Assembly: GCF_000729995.1 (NCBI RefSeq)
Contig: NZ_JNFG01000205.1
Location: 1 to 64,000, forward strand
Reading direction: 5' to 3'
Origin: Caballeronia sordidicola
Lineage (GTDB): Bacteria; Pseudomonadota; Gammaproteobacteria; Burkholderiales; Burkholderiaceae
DNA: 64,000 nt
Below, one piece after another: positions 16,434 to 24,379 of this stretch; position 1 is the first letter of the stretch, and every line of letters starts with the position of its first letter. The notes under the pieces are model-generated. The model was not told the DNA's origin and ran no database searches. It saw only the letters and a list, made by a program, of their open reading frames with translations. Both the position numbers and the translations under genes were made by a program.

Positions 16434-17263
16434 AGCACAACGCCGACGCCTTTTCCCTCGACAGTGCGCGAGGCGGTTCGTTGCCGCTGAAGCTCGAACT
16501 GCGGCAGCCCAAGCGAAGCTGGTTGTCCATGTTTGGATGGCTGGTGGTAGTGGCTGTGCTTGGGCTGTCCTGGCACAGCGCGGACATGCGCCCACTCGAT
16601 CTCTTCAGTGATTCCGGCAACATGCTGCAGTTCGGCAGGGATTTCTTCCCGCCGGATTTCTCCGACTGGCGTACCTACGTTCACGAGATGATCGTCACGC
16701 TGGCGGTTGCCGTATGGGGCACAGCGCTCGCGCTGGTGTGCGCCGTGCCGTGCGGGCTGCTGTCGGCCTCCAACATTGCGCCAATGTGGATCGCGCAGCC
16801 CGTGCGTCGCCTGATGGATTCATGCCGTGCGATCAACGAGATGGTCTTCGCGATGCTGTTTATTGTCGCGGTGGGCCTCGGGCCGTTCTCGGGCGTGCTC
16901 GCGCTTTGGGTGCATACCACCGGCGTGCTGGCGAAGCTGTTCGCGGAAGCGGTTGAAGCGATCGATGCACGGCCGGCAGAAGGCGTGCGTGCAACGGGCG
17001 CAAGCAGCCTTGATGAGGTCCTCTACGGCGTGCTGCCGCAGGTCCTGCCGTTGTGGATCTCGTACGCGTTATACCGGTTCGAGTCGAACGTACGCTCGGC
17101 GATGGTGGTCGGCATGGTCGGCGCGGGCGGGATTGGTGTTGTGTTGTACGAAGCGATCCGCTCGTTCAACTATGCCCAGACCTCAGCCGTGCTGCTGATG
17201 GTGATCGTGATTGTGACACTGATTGACCTGGCATCCGCGTGGCTTCGTGAACGCGTGATCTGA
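16430..17263 (+). CDS. phnE: Phosphonate ABC transporter permease
   Basis: A 277-aa inner-membrane permease with about six helices. The cytoplasmic coupling EAA-type loop reads AVEAIDARPAEGVRATGAS. It starts with GTG, overlapping the phnD stop by four bases, so the two are coupled. It has the usual PhnE length. The gene ends just before a GC-rich hairpin and faces phnN on the other strand. Confidence 0.92.
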   Translation: MKHNADAFSLDSARGGSLPLKLELRQPKRSWLSMFGWLVVVAVLGLSWHSADMRPLDLFSDSGNMLQFGRDFFPPDFSDWRTYVHEMIVTLAVAVWGTALALVCAVPCGLLSASNIAPMWIAQPVRRLMDSCRAINEMVFAMLFIVAVGLGPFSGVLALWVHTTGVLAKLFAEAVEAIDARPAEGVRATGASSLDEVLYGVLPQVLPLWISYALYRFESNVRSAMVVGMVGAGGIGVVLYEAIRSFNYAQTSAVLLMVIVIVTLIDLASAWLRERVI

Positions 17264-17269
17264 ACCATG

Positions 17270-17287
17270 GGCCGGCTCCAGCCGGCC
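17270..17287. terminator. Hairpin between convergent phnE and phnN
   Basis: GGCCGGCT and AGCCGGCC are perfect inverted arms separated by two bases. The hairpin sits in the 33-base gap between the convergent genes. No T-run follows on the plus strand, so this is a weak or bidirectional terminator candidate. Confidence 0.4.
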
Positions 17288-17296
17288 TATCGTTCA

Positions 17297-17851
17297 TCAA
17301 AGCTGCTGCTGACTGATTGCGGCCAGCAGTTGCTGGCCTGCTTCGGAAAGCAGACCCGAATTGTCGATGGTGATGAGCCGTGCCTCGTCGGGAAGCGACA
17401 AGGCGGGACGACGCGCAAGCCGCGCTTCCATCTGCCGGGAATCTTCCCGGCCGCGCCGCTCAAGCCGGGCAGCCAGGACCGTGGGGTTTGCGTGAATGTG
17501 GACGAACTGCGTGAACGGATAACGTTCGAGCGCAGCCGGTGCATGTTGGCGCGAACCGTTGACCACGACCGGCAAGCCGCGCGTGAGCCACGTATCAATC
17601 TCGACGCCGATGCCATAGTGCAGTCCGAGACTTTCCCAATGCATCGAGAAAACGCCGTTGGCCAAACGCGCGAGGAATTCCTCATGGCTCAATGCGACAT
17701 GGTTCTCGCCATCGGAAACGGGGCGCGTGATGTAGCGATGCGCGAACATCACCTGCGCGCCAATGCGTTCACGAACGAAGCCAAGCAAGGAGTCCTTGCC
17801 GGCGCCCGACGGCCCCATCACGTAGATCAGTCGACCGGTTTCCATGCTCAT
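17297..17851 (-). CDS. phnN: Ribose 1,5-bisphosphate phosphokinase
   Basis: A 184-aa guanylate-kinase-like enzyme that phosphorylates ribose 1,5-bisphosphate to PRPP in the C-P lyase pathway. The P-loop GPSGAGKD is at residues 13-20, and the early RLIYVMGPSG is characteristic of PhnN. The ATG at 17851 overlaps the stop of the DUF1045 gene as ATGA and has GGAGG upstream. A longer frame to 17896 would overlap that gene further. It is last of phnF-DUF1045-phnN. Confidence 0.9.
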   Translation of the reverse strand: MSMETGRLIYVMGPSGAGKDSLLGFVRERIGAQVMFAHRYITRPVSDGENHVALSHEEFLARLANGVFSMHWESLGLHYGIGVEIDTWLTRGLPVVVNGSRQHAPAALERYPFTQFVHIHANPTVLAARLERRGREDSRQMEARLARRPALSLPDEARLITIDNSGLLSEAGQQLLAAISQQQL

Positions 17852-18609
17852 TCGAGGGCCTCCGAGCGGGCATTCGCGAAGGGCAGGCGCTGCCATAGAG
17901 TGAAAGGCGCATCTGGCTGCGGTTGAACAAAAAGCGCCGCTCCGTGGAAGGGCAGCGGTCCGAGCGTCTCAGCGCGGGTTTGCCACAGCGAGACAATTGC
18001 CGCACGCACCGAAGGCGAATCAAGTGCATTGGAGAGGGTCATGTGGAAGCGGAATTCATCGAGCACATACGGGTAGCCCCATTCGTGCAACAAGGCTTGC
18101 TGCCGCGCGCTCAAGCTTGACGCCAGACGTCGTTCGGTGTCTTCTGCCGAAGGACGCGCACGCAGCGAGGTGAGCGCATGCAACGCGCTGGCAGCAACCT
18201 GGCGGATGGATGCGTCGTCGTCCGGACGCGCAGCCTTCAACGCGACAAAGCGGCCCATCTCGACGACGGAGAGGGAGGCATTGAATCGATTGATGTGGCT
18301 AGCCCACTCGCGAGCCTCGGACAAAACCTGCTGGGGCGTAACACCGTCGCCAGTATGAAACGGCGCGACGAGTGTTCCGTGCCAACCATAGCGGCGCGGT
18401 GAGCCGGTCAGCGCGGCAACGGTCTGCCCGAGTGCGGTAATGGCGGTTTCCTCGGGCGTCTCGATCGAGCGTCCGGTCTCGGCATCGCGGCCAAGCCATT
18501 CGCACCCCGCGCGCCACCACGCCGAAGACGCAGGGGGTGCGTAGTAGAGCGCAATGCGCGAAGCAGGCGTCCAGGTGTTCAAGACGCTGTCGTTCGCATC
18601 GCCGCTCAT
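17848..18609 (-). CDS. DUF1045 phosphonate-metabolism protein, 2H-phosphoesterase-like
   Basis: A 253-aa protein of the DUF1045 family, found in phosphonate clusters. It carries both HxTx motifs of the 2H phosphoesterase fold: HGTL at residues 77-80 and HMTL at 189-192. The opening ALYYAPPASSAWW is typical. A role in processing cyclic phosphate intermediates of the C-P lyase pathway is plausible but unproven. It overlaps phnF upstream and phnN downstream by four bases each. No phnP (cyclic phosphodiesterase) is present in the cluster, so DUF1045 may do that work here; this is inference. Confidence 0.88.
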   Translation of the reverse strand: MSGDANDSVLNTWTPASRIALYYAPPASSAWWRAGCEWLGRDAETGRSIETPEETAITALGQTVAALTGSPRRYGWHGTLVAPFHTGDGVTPQQVLSEAREWASHINRFNASLSVVEMGRFVALKAARPDDDASIRQVAASALHALTSLRARPSAEDTERRLASSLSARQQALLHEWGYPYVLDEFRFHMTLSNALDSPSVRAAIVSLWQTRAETLGPLPFHGAALFVQPQPDAPFTLWQRLPFANARSEALE

Positions 18610-19373
18610 ATACCGTCCTCGACCAGCAATTGCACTCGGTCGGCGGCGAAGTGGGTAATGCCGTATTTGATAGGCACGCCGGCTTCGTCTACGTCCACGC
18701 TTTCAACCCACATCACCGGTTGCGCACGATTGATCTGCAAGCGCCGCGCGACGTCCGAGCTAGGCAGGATACAGCCGATACGGCTCCATTTACGCGTGTA
18801 GTCGACCACGCCGAATTCCACCAACGCCGCGCTGACTCCTTGCACGCCGGCAAGCACGCCAGGCAGGTCGGTGAAGCGCATGGCGGGGAACCAGCTGCGC
18901 GCATAGGTCAACGGTACATCGTCGGAATCATGCCGCGTCTCGATCTCGTACACGAACGTCCCTGCACGGATGGAAAGTGCTTTCGCGGTGACGGGATCGG
19001 CCTTCACTTTCGCGCTTGAAAGAACCACGCCCACGGATGCCTGGTTGTTGCGCCGCAGGTTCTCCGTAAAGCGCGTACGACGCCCAATCTGATAGTCGAT
19101 CGCACCCGGTTGCACAAACGTGCCGCGGCCCTGTTCGACGCTCACCAGCCCCGTGGCGGCCAGCCGTAGCATTGCCCGGCGGACAGTGTGCCGGTTGACG
19201 TCGAAACGCCGGGCAAGTTCAGCCTCGCTGGGCAGGCGGCCATCTTCGCCAAAGCTTTTGGCCGTGATCTCCGCCGAAAGAATCTGTTCGATCTGACGCC
19301 ATACCGCAACGCCCGCGCCGCGCTCCACGGCCAGGCCCGGTGTGCCAGTTGCGCCAGTTTCGTTGGATGTCAT
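18606..19373 (-). CDS. phnF: GntR/HutC-family regulator of phosphonate genes
   Basis: A 255-aa repressor-type protein. A winged helix lies at about residues 23-90 (RLPSEAELARRFDVNRHTVRRA), and a C-terminal UTRA ligand domain follows. It is divergent from phnG and coupled to the DUF1045 gene. The GTCTAGAC palindrome between phnF and phnG matches the HutC-subfamily consensus and is its likely operator. A GntR regulator in this place is called PhnF. Confidence 0.88.
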   Translation of the reverse strand: MTSNETGATGTPGLAVERGAGVAVWRQIEQILSAEITAKSFGEDGRLPSEAELARRFDVNRHTVRRAMLRLAATGLVSVEQGRGTFVQPGAIDYQIGRRTRFTENLRRNNQASVGVVLSSAKVKADPVTAKALSIRAGTFVYEIETRHDSDDVPLTYARSWFPAMRFTDLPGVLAGVQGVSAALVEFGVVDYTRKWSRIGCILPSSDVARRLQINRAQPVMWVESVDVDEAGVPIKYGITHFAADRVQLLVEDGI

Positions 19374-19384
19374 GTCGCTGTCAT
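19367..19384 (+). promoter_or_regulatory. Possible Pho box near the phnF start
   Basis: TGTCAT occurs twice at 11-base spacing (19368-19373 and 19379-19384), the geometry of PhoB boxes (CTGTCAT repeats with 4-base spacers). The left repeat overlaps the phnF start codon, and phnG starts some 210 bases away, so the match may be chance. Confidence 0.3.
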
Positions 19385-19450
19385 TCCTGTCGGTTTGAAT
19401 ATCGTTTTCGGCATTGTAGTGTGCCGCCGATGGCGAAAATGTGAAAGCGG

Positions 19451-19517
19451 GGTACTAAGAAGGAATTCTTATCCGGTTGCACAAACGTCTAGACGACCGG
19501 ATGACTATTCTAGTACC
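19451..19517. repeat. Inverted repeat pair flanking the PhnF operator
   Basis: GGTACTAAGAA at 19451-19461 and TTCTAGTACC at 19508-19517 are inverted copies with one extra A. They bracket the GTCTAGAC palindrome almost symmetrically. Confidence 0.45.
19487..19494. promoter_or_regulatory. Candidate PhnF operator between phnF and phnG
   Basis: GTCTAGAC is a perfect palindrome fitting GT-N-TA-N-AC of HutC-subfamily regulators. It lies about 115 bases from the phnF start and 100 from the phnG start, where it could control both. Confidence 0.55.
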
Positions 19518-19595
19518 GTTCAGGCTCGACAGGACGATGAAATCACGGACGCGGCTTGGGCTTCAAATGCGCCCTTTATAAACGAGGATTGACCA

Positions 19596-20087
19596 ATGAG
19601 TACATCTGCGCAGACGCCCGCGCCGTCCGGTCCCGCGACGCGGCGGGAATGGCTGGCCATCCTGGCGCGCACGCCGCGGGCCAGGATGAAGGACGCGCTT
19701 GATACCGCACTGGACGGCGCACCGGCGCCTGAGTTCGACTGGCTGCGTGCCCCCGATATCGGTCTCGCCATGGTGCGCGGACGGGTTGGCGGCAGCGGGG
19801 ATGCGTTCAACCTGGGTGAAGTGACTGTGACGCGTGCGACGCTGCGCTTGCGGGTTCGCGAGGGGCGCGCCGCGGTGGGTATCGCGGTTCACATGGGGCG
19901 GGACAAGGAGCGAGCGACGCTCGCCGCGCTCGCCGACGCGCTGCTGCAGACACCTGCTTTCGAAGCCCGGATGCAGGAGCATTTGCTGGCTCCGCTCGCT
20001 GCGCGCATCGTTGAAAACCGGGCGCAAAAACAGGCCCGCGCCGCGGGCACCAAGGTGGAATTCTTTACGATGGTAAGGGGCGACTGA
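19596..20087 (+). CDS. phnG: C-P lyase subunit PhnG
   Basis: A 163-aa component of the carbon-phosphorus lyase core complex (PhnGHIJ). It contains RREWLAILARTP at the N-terminus and NLGEVTVTRATLRL in the middle, both typical of PhnG. The length fits, with a short Ala/Pro-rich N-terminal extension. The stop overlaps the phnH start by one base (TGATG). It is the first gene of phnGHIJKLM. Confidence 0.92.
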   Translation: MSTSAQTPAPSGPATRREWLAILARTPRARMKDALDTALDGAPAPEFDWLRAPDIGLAMVRGRVGGSGDAFNLGEVTVTRATLRLRVREGRAAVGIAVHMGRDKERATLAALADALLQTPAFEARMQEHLLAPLAARIVENRAQKQARAAGTKVEFFTMVRGD

Positions 20088-20752
20088 TGTTACCTGACAA
20101 GCTTTCAAGCAACTTTCGTAGTGCGGATGTTACGAGCATCGACCTTGCCACCCTGACTCCCGGCTTCAACGACACCGTCCATGATTCGCAGGGCGTGTTC
20201 CGTGCATTGCTCGACGCGCTGTCCCGGCCCGGCAAGGTCGTTTCAATCGATGCCGTGTTACCTGGCCTGGATCAGGAGGGCGGCACAGCGGCGACCCATG
20301 TGCCCATGGCCGCGTTCGCCGCACTGCTCGCACTCGCCGACTACTCGACGCCCGTGCTGCTGCAGCACGAGCATCGCGGCTTGAGCGACGCGCTGCGTTT
20401 TCACACCGGCGCACCGCTGACGCACGATCACGCGCAAGCGGTTTTCGCCTACCTGCACGATGCGCAATCGATGCCAGCGCTCGATGCATTCTCGCTCGGT
20501 GACCCTGAGACGCCCGAGAACGCCGCCATGCTGTTCATCCGCGTGGACTCTCTCACGGATGGCACGCCGATGACCTGGCGCGGCCCCGGTATCCGGGATA
20601 CGCAATCTGTCCACATCACCGGCGTACCGGCTTCGTTCTGGCATGAGCGCGCGTTGTTGGCGAGCCAGTTTCCTTGCGGTATCGACTGTTATTTTGTGCA
20701 CGGCGGATCGGTGATTGGCCTGCCGCGTACTACTCGCGTGGAGGTGGCCTGA
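20087..20752 (+). CDS. phnH: C-P lyase subunit PhnH
   Basis: A 221-aa subunit of the C-P lyase core. It opens with LTPGFNDTVHDSQGVFRALLDALSRPG, the conserved start of PhnH (given here as one stretch of the domain at residues 23-49). It ends with the GIDCYFV and LPRTTRVEV elements. It overlaps phnG and phnI by one base each. Confidence 0.92.
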   Translation: MLPDKLSSNFRSADVTSIDLATLTPGFNDTVHDSQGVFRALLDALSRPGKVVSIDAVLPGLDQEGGTAATHVPMAAFAALLALADYSTPVLLQHEHRGLSDALRFHTGAPLTHDHAQAVFAYLHDAQSMPALDAFSLGDPETPENAAMLFIRVDSLTDGTPMTWRGPGIRDTQSVHITGVPASFWHERALLASQFPCGIDCYFVHGGSVIGLPRTTRVEVA

Positions 20753-21906
20753 TGTACGTTGCAGTCAAAGGCGGAGAACGCGCGATCGAACGTTCATGGG
20801 ACCTGCTCGCAACCAACCGGCGCGGCGATGAAGCATTCGCGGAGCTCAGTGTGGACCAGATCCGCGAGCAGCTTGGGCTGGCGGTCGCACGGGTGATGAC
20901 CGAAGGTTCAGTCTACGACGAAGAGCTTGCTGCACTGGCGATCAAGCAGGCAGCGGGGGATCTGGTGGAAGCAATTTTTCTGCTGCGGGCGTATCGCACG
21001 ACGCTGCCTCGCTTCGGTTATACCGTGCCGCTCAATACCGAAGCGATGCTGGCGGAACGACGCATTTCTGCTGCGTTCAAAGATATTCCGGGCGGGCAGA
21101 TGCTCGGCGGAACGTACGATTACACCCAGCGTCTCCTTGATTTCAGCTTGCTCGCAGAAGGCGGCCCGCGCACGTCCAACGTCGGCATCCCAGGCACGAT
21201 CGCCCCGCAGCAGGAAGCGATGCCGCGCGTGCTCGCCCTGCTCGACAAGGAAGGGTTGATCGAGCAGGAGAAGGTGCACGCGGACGCGCCCGAACCCGGT
21301 GATCTCTCGCGTGAGCCGCTGATGTTTCCGGTCCAGCGCCCGGTCCGTTTGCAGAATCTCGCCCGTGCCGATGAGGGCTTCCTGCTGGCTATCGGCTACG
21401 CCACGCAGCGCGGTTATGCAAACTCGCATCCATTCGCCGGCGAGATTCGTTACGGCGAAGTCGCCGTCGAACTGGAACTCGAAGAGTTGGGATTCGCGGT
21501 GGAGATCGGCGATATCGACATCACCGAGTGCCAGATGATCAACCAGTTCGCGGGCAGCGGCGACGTGCCGCCCACGTTCACGCAAGGATACGGCCTCGCG
21601 TTTGGCCACTCGGAACGCAAGGCCATGGCGATGGCGTTGGTCGACCGTGCACTGCGTGCGCAAGAACTGGGCGAGACGGTTTCGTCGCCGACGCAGGACC
21701 CGGAATTCGTGCTCTATCACAGCGACAATGTGGAAGCATCGGGCTTTGTGCAGCATTTGAAATTGCCGCACTACGTCGACTTTCAGTCTGAGCTCGAGTT
21801 GCTGCGACGCCTGCGTGCGGGCATCGAGAAAGATGCGCAACGTGAACATGCTGCTCAGGAAGATCTTGAAGCGCAACCCGAGCCCAGCGAGGAGAACGCC
21901 GCATGA
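20752..21906 (+). CDS. phnI: C-P lyase subunit PhnI
   Basis: A 384-aa subunit which, with PhnG, H and L, transfers the adenine of ATP out for the phosphonate, giving ribose-phosphonate triphosphate. It opens MYVAVKGGERAI, the family start, with GGAGG eight bases before the ATG. The frame is open further upstream, but that part overlaps phnH. It contains MISSING-free family blocks such as PGGQMLGGTYDYTQRLL near residue 118. It overlaps phnJ by four bases. Confidence 0.92.
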   Translation: MYVAVKGGERAIERSWDLLATNRRGDEAFAELSVDQIREQLGLAVARVMTEGSVYDEELAALAIKQAAGDLVEAIFLLRAYRTTLPRFGYTVPLNTEAMLAERRISAAFKDIPGGQMLGGTYDYTQRLLDFSLLAEGGPRTSNVGIPGTIAPQQEAMPRVLALLDKEGLIEQEKVHADAPEPGDLSREPLMFPVQRPVRLQNLARADEGFLLAIGYATQRGYANSHPFAGEIRYGEVAVELELEELGFAVEIGDIDITECQMINQFAGSGDVPPTFTQGYGLAFGHSERKAMAMALVDRALRAQELGETVSSPTQDPEFVLYHSDNVEASGFVQHLKLPHYVDFQSELELLRRLRAGIEKDAQREHAAQEDLEAQPEPSEENAA

Positions 21907-22772
21907 ATGCGCGTATCGAAGAAACTGCCATGGCTGAAGGCTATAACTTCGCCTACCTCGATGAACAAACCAAACGCATGATTCGTCGCGCGCTGCTGAA
22001 AGCCGTGGCCGTGCCGGGTCATCAAGTGCCGTTTGCATCGCGGGAAATGCCCTTGCCGTATGGCTGGGGAACGGGTGGCTTGCAGGTGACGTCCGCGATC
22101 ATCGGACGCAGCGACACGCTGAAGGTGATCGACCAGGGGTCGGACGAAACCACCAACGCCGTGAATATCCGCCGCTTCTTCGCGCGCACGGCTGGTGTTG
22201 CGACCACCACACGTACGGTGGAGGCGTCCATTATCCAGACTCGCCACCGGATTCCGGAAACGCCGCTGACTGAAGCGCAGATTCTCGTGTACCAGGTGCC
22301 GATGCCCGAGCCGCTGTTCCGTCTCGAACCTCGCGTCACTGAGTCCCGGAAGCTCCATGCGCTGGCGGACTATGGGCTGATCAACGTGAAGTATTACGAG
22401 GACATCGTGCAGCACGGCAGCATTGCGACGACCTACGATTACCCGGTGCTCGTCAACGACCGCTATCTCACTTCACCGTCGCCTATCCCCAAGTTCGATA
22501 ACCCGAAGATGCACATGAACCCTGCGCTGCAACTGTTCGGCGCGGGCCGCGAACGCCGCATCTACGCGATCCCGCCTTACACGAAGGTACGGAGTCTCGA
22601 CTTCGAAGATCATCCGTTCACCATTCAGCGCTGGGATCATGAGTGCGCGTTATGCGGTTCGCGTGAGAGTTTCCTCGACGAAATGATTGTCGACGACGCG
22701 GGCGCGCGCATGTTCGTGTGTTCGGACAGCGACTACTGCCAGGAACGTCGAGCAGCACAGGAGGACGCATGA
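21903..22772 (+). CDS. phnJ: C-P lyase, radical SAM subunit PhnJ
   Basis: A 289-aa enzyme that breaks the carbon-phosphorus bond. The four conserved cysteines are C248, C251, C273 and C279 in the spacing C-x2-C-x21-C-x5-C, which holds the 4Fe-4S cluster and the catalytic cysteine. YNFAYLDEQTKRMIRR at the N-terminus is typical. It overlaps phnI and phnK by four bases each. All key residues are intact, so the pathway should work. Confidence 0.95.
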   Translation: MNARIEETAMAEGYNFAYLDEQTKRMIRRALLKAVAVPGHQVPFASREMPLPYGWGTGGLQVTSAIIGRSDTLKVIDQGSDETTNAVNIRRFFARTAGVATTTRTVEASIIQTRHRIPETPLTEAQILVYQVPMPEPLFRLEPRVTESRKLHALADYGLINVKYYEDIVQHGSIATTYDYPVLVNDRYLTSPSPIPKFDNPKMHMNPALQLFGAGRERRIYAIPPYTKVRSLDFEDHPFTIQRWDHECALCGSRESFLDEMIVDDAGARMFVCSDSDYCQERRAAQEDA

Positions 22773-23557
22773 ATCTCTCGACACCCGCACTCCCTCTGCT
22801 CACCGGCCGCGGACTGACGAAACGCTATGACGGCCGCGGCGGTTGTGTCGATGTGGACATCGATATCTACCCGGGCGAAGTGCTTTGCATCGTCGGTGAA
22901 TCCGGTTCCGGCAAATCCACGTTGCTGAACGCGCTTGCGCTGCGTACGCCCGTGAACGACGGCGCGTTGCACTATCGAACCGTGGAGCATGAACTGCTCG
23001 ATCTGTTCACGTTGCCCATGCCGCGCCGCAGAATGCTCGCACGTACCGACTGGGGTTTTGTGCATCAGAATGCACGGGACGGACTGCGTCACGGCGTGTC
23101 GGCCGGCGCGAATATCGGCGAGCCGTTGATGGCGAACGGGGCGCGCCACTATGGACGTCTTCGCGAAACAGCTTCGGACTGGATGAACCAGGTCGAACTC
23201 GATGCCGCGCGTATCGACGAGTTGCCTTCCGCGTTTTCAGGCGGCATGCAACAGCGGCTTCAGATTGCGCGCAATCTTGTGACGAAGCCGCGCCTTGTGT
23301 TCATGGACGAGCCCACAGCGGGGCTGGATGTTTCGGTGCAGGCGCGGCTGCTGGACTTGCTGCGTACGCTGACCGCCAAGCTTCATCTCGCTGCCCTGAT
23401 TGTCACGCATGATATTGGTGTTGCGCGTTTGCTTGCGCATCGCCTGATGGTGATGAAGGACGGGCGCGTGGTGGAGAGTGGACTGACCGACCAGGTGCTC
23501 GATGACCCGCAACATCCCTATACACAGACGTTGGTTGCGTCCGTGCTGCCAGTTTGA
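22769..23557 (+). CDS. phnK: C-P lyase accessory ATPase PhnK
   Basis: A 262-aa ABC-type ATPase that binds the C-P lyase core. The Walker A motif is GESGSGKST, the signature is FSGGMQQR, and Walker B is LVFMDEP. The ATG at 22769 overlaps the phnJ stop and has GGAGG upstream. The sequence resembles dipeptide-transporter ATPases, as is usual for PhnK. Confidence 0.92.
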   Translation: MNLSTPALPLLTGRGLTKRYDGRGGCVDVDIDIYPGEVLCIVGESGSGKSTLLNALALRTPVNDGALHYRTVEHELLDLFTLPMPRRRMLARTDWGFVHQNARDGLRHGVSAGANIGEPLMANGARHYGRLRETASDWMNQVELDAARIDELPSAFSGGMQQRLQIARNLVTKPRLVFMDEPTAGLDVSVQARLLDLLRTLTAKLHLAALIVTHDIGVARLLAHRLMVMKDGRVVESGLTDQVLDDPQHPYTQTLVASVLPV

Positions 23558-23566
23558 GGTACGAGA

Positions 23567-24379
23567 ATGAATGCCAATGCCGATCTTTCCAATGAGCTTG
23601 CGTTTGCTGAACGCGCGGCGCTGATGCTGCGTGCGCGAGGGGTCGAGAAGACCTTTACGCTGCACCAGCAGGGTGGCGTGCGCATTGCTGCGCTGAGCGG
23701 TGTGTCGCTCGATGTAGAACGAGGCGAGTGTGTCGTGTTGTCGGGGCCTTCGGGTGCCGGCAAGAGCACGTTGCTGCGCTGCATGTACGGCAATTACCTG
23801 CTCACGCGTGGCACGGTTGCCATCCGCGACGACAGTCGGACATCGCGATACCTGTCGCTGTCCGATGCGCTGCCGCATGACGTGATTCGCTTGCGCCGTA
23901 CTACCATGGGCTATGTAAGCCAGTTCTTGCGCGCTATTCCGCGGGTGTCGTCGCTCGACCTCGTCAGCGAGCCGCTGATCTCCCGCGGCATGGATGAGGA
24001 AGACGCACGGGCACGTGCCGGCGCGCTGCTTGAACGCCTCAACGTGGCGCGGCGTCTGTGGACGCTTGCACCGGCTACGTTCTCCGGCGGTGAACAACAA
24101 CGCATCAATATCGCGCGCGGGCTGATCGCTGAGCAGCCGCTGTTGCTGCTTGACGAACCCACGGCGTCGCTCGATGCCGAGAACCGGCAGGTGGTGGCGG
24201 ATCTGATCGTGGAGGCACGCGAGCGGGGCGCGGCAATCGTCGGTATTTTTCATGACGAGGACACGCGTGAACGTGTTGCGACTCGACTGATTCAACTCAA
24301 CGCTCCCGCCGGGCAGGCGGCAACGGCGTCAACGGCGCCAACGGCGCCAACGATTACGGAAACCTTGCAGACATGCTGA
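23567..24379 (+). CDS. phnL: C-P lyase accessory ATPase PhnL
   Basis: A 270-aa ABC-type ATPase of the phosphonate pathway. The Walker A motif is GPSGAGKST and the signature FSGGEQQR is followed by LLLLDEP. It begins nine bases after phnK and overlaps phnM by seven. The C-terminus has a short low-complexity tail of repeated Thr-Ala-Pro units, coded by an ACGGCGCCA-type tandem repeat near 24320-24350. Confidence 0.9.
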   Translation: MNANADLSNELAFAERAALMLRARGVEKTFTLHQQGGVRIAALSGVSLDVERGECVVLSGPSGAGKSTLLRCMYGNYLLTRGTVAIRDDSRTSRYLSLSDALPHDVIRLRRTTMGYVSQFLRAIPRVSSLDLVSEPLISRGMDEEDARARAGALLERLNVARRLWTLAPATFSGGEQQRINIARGLIAEQPLLLLDEPTASLDAENRQVVADLIVEARERGAAIVGIFHDEDTRERVATRLIQLNAPAGQAATASTAPTAPTITETLQTC

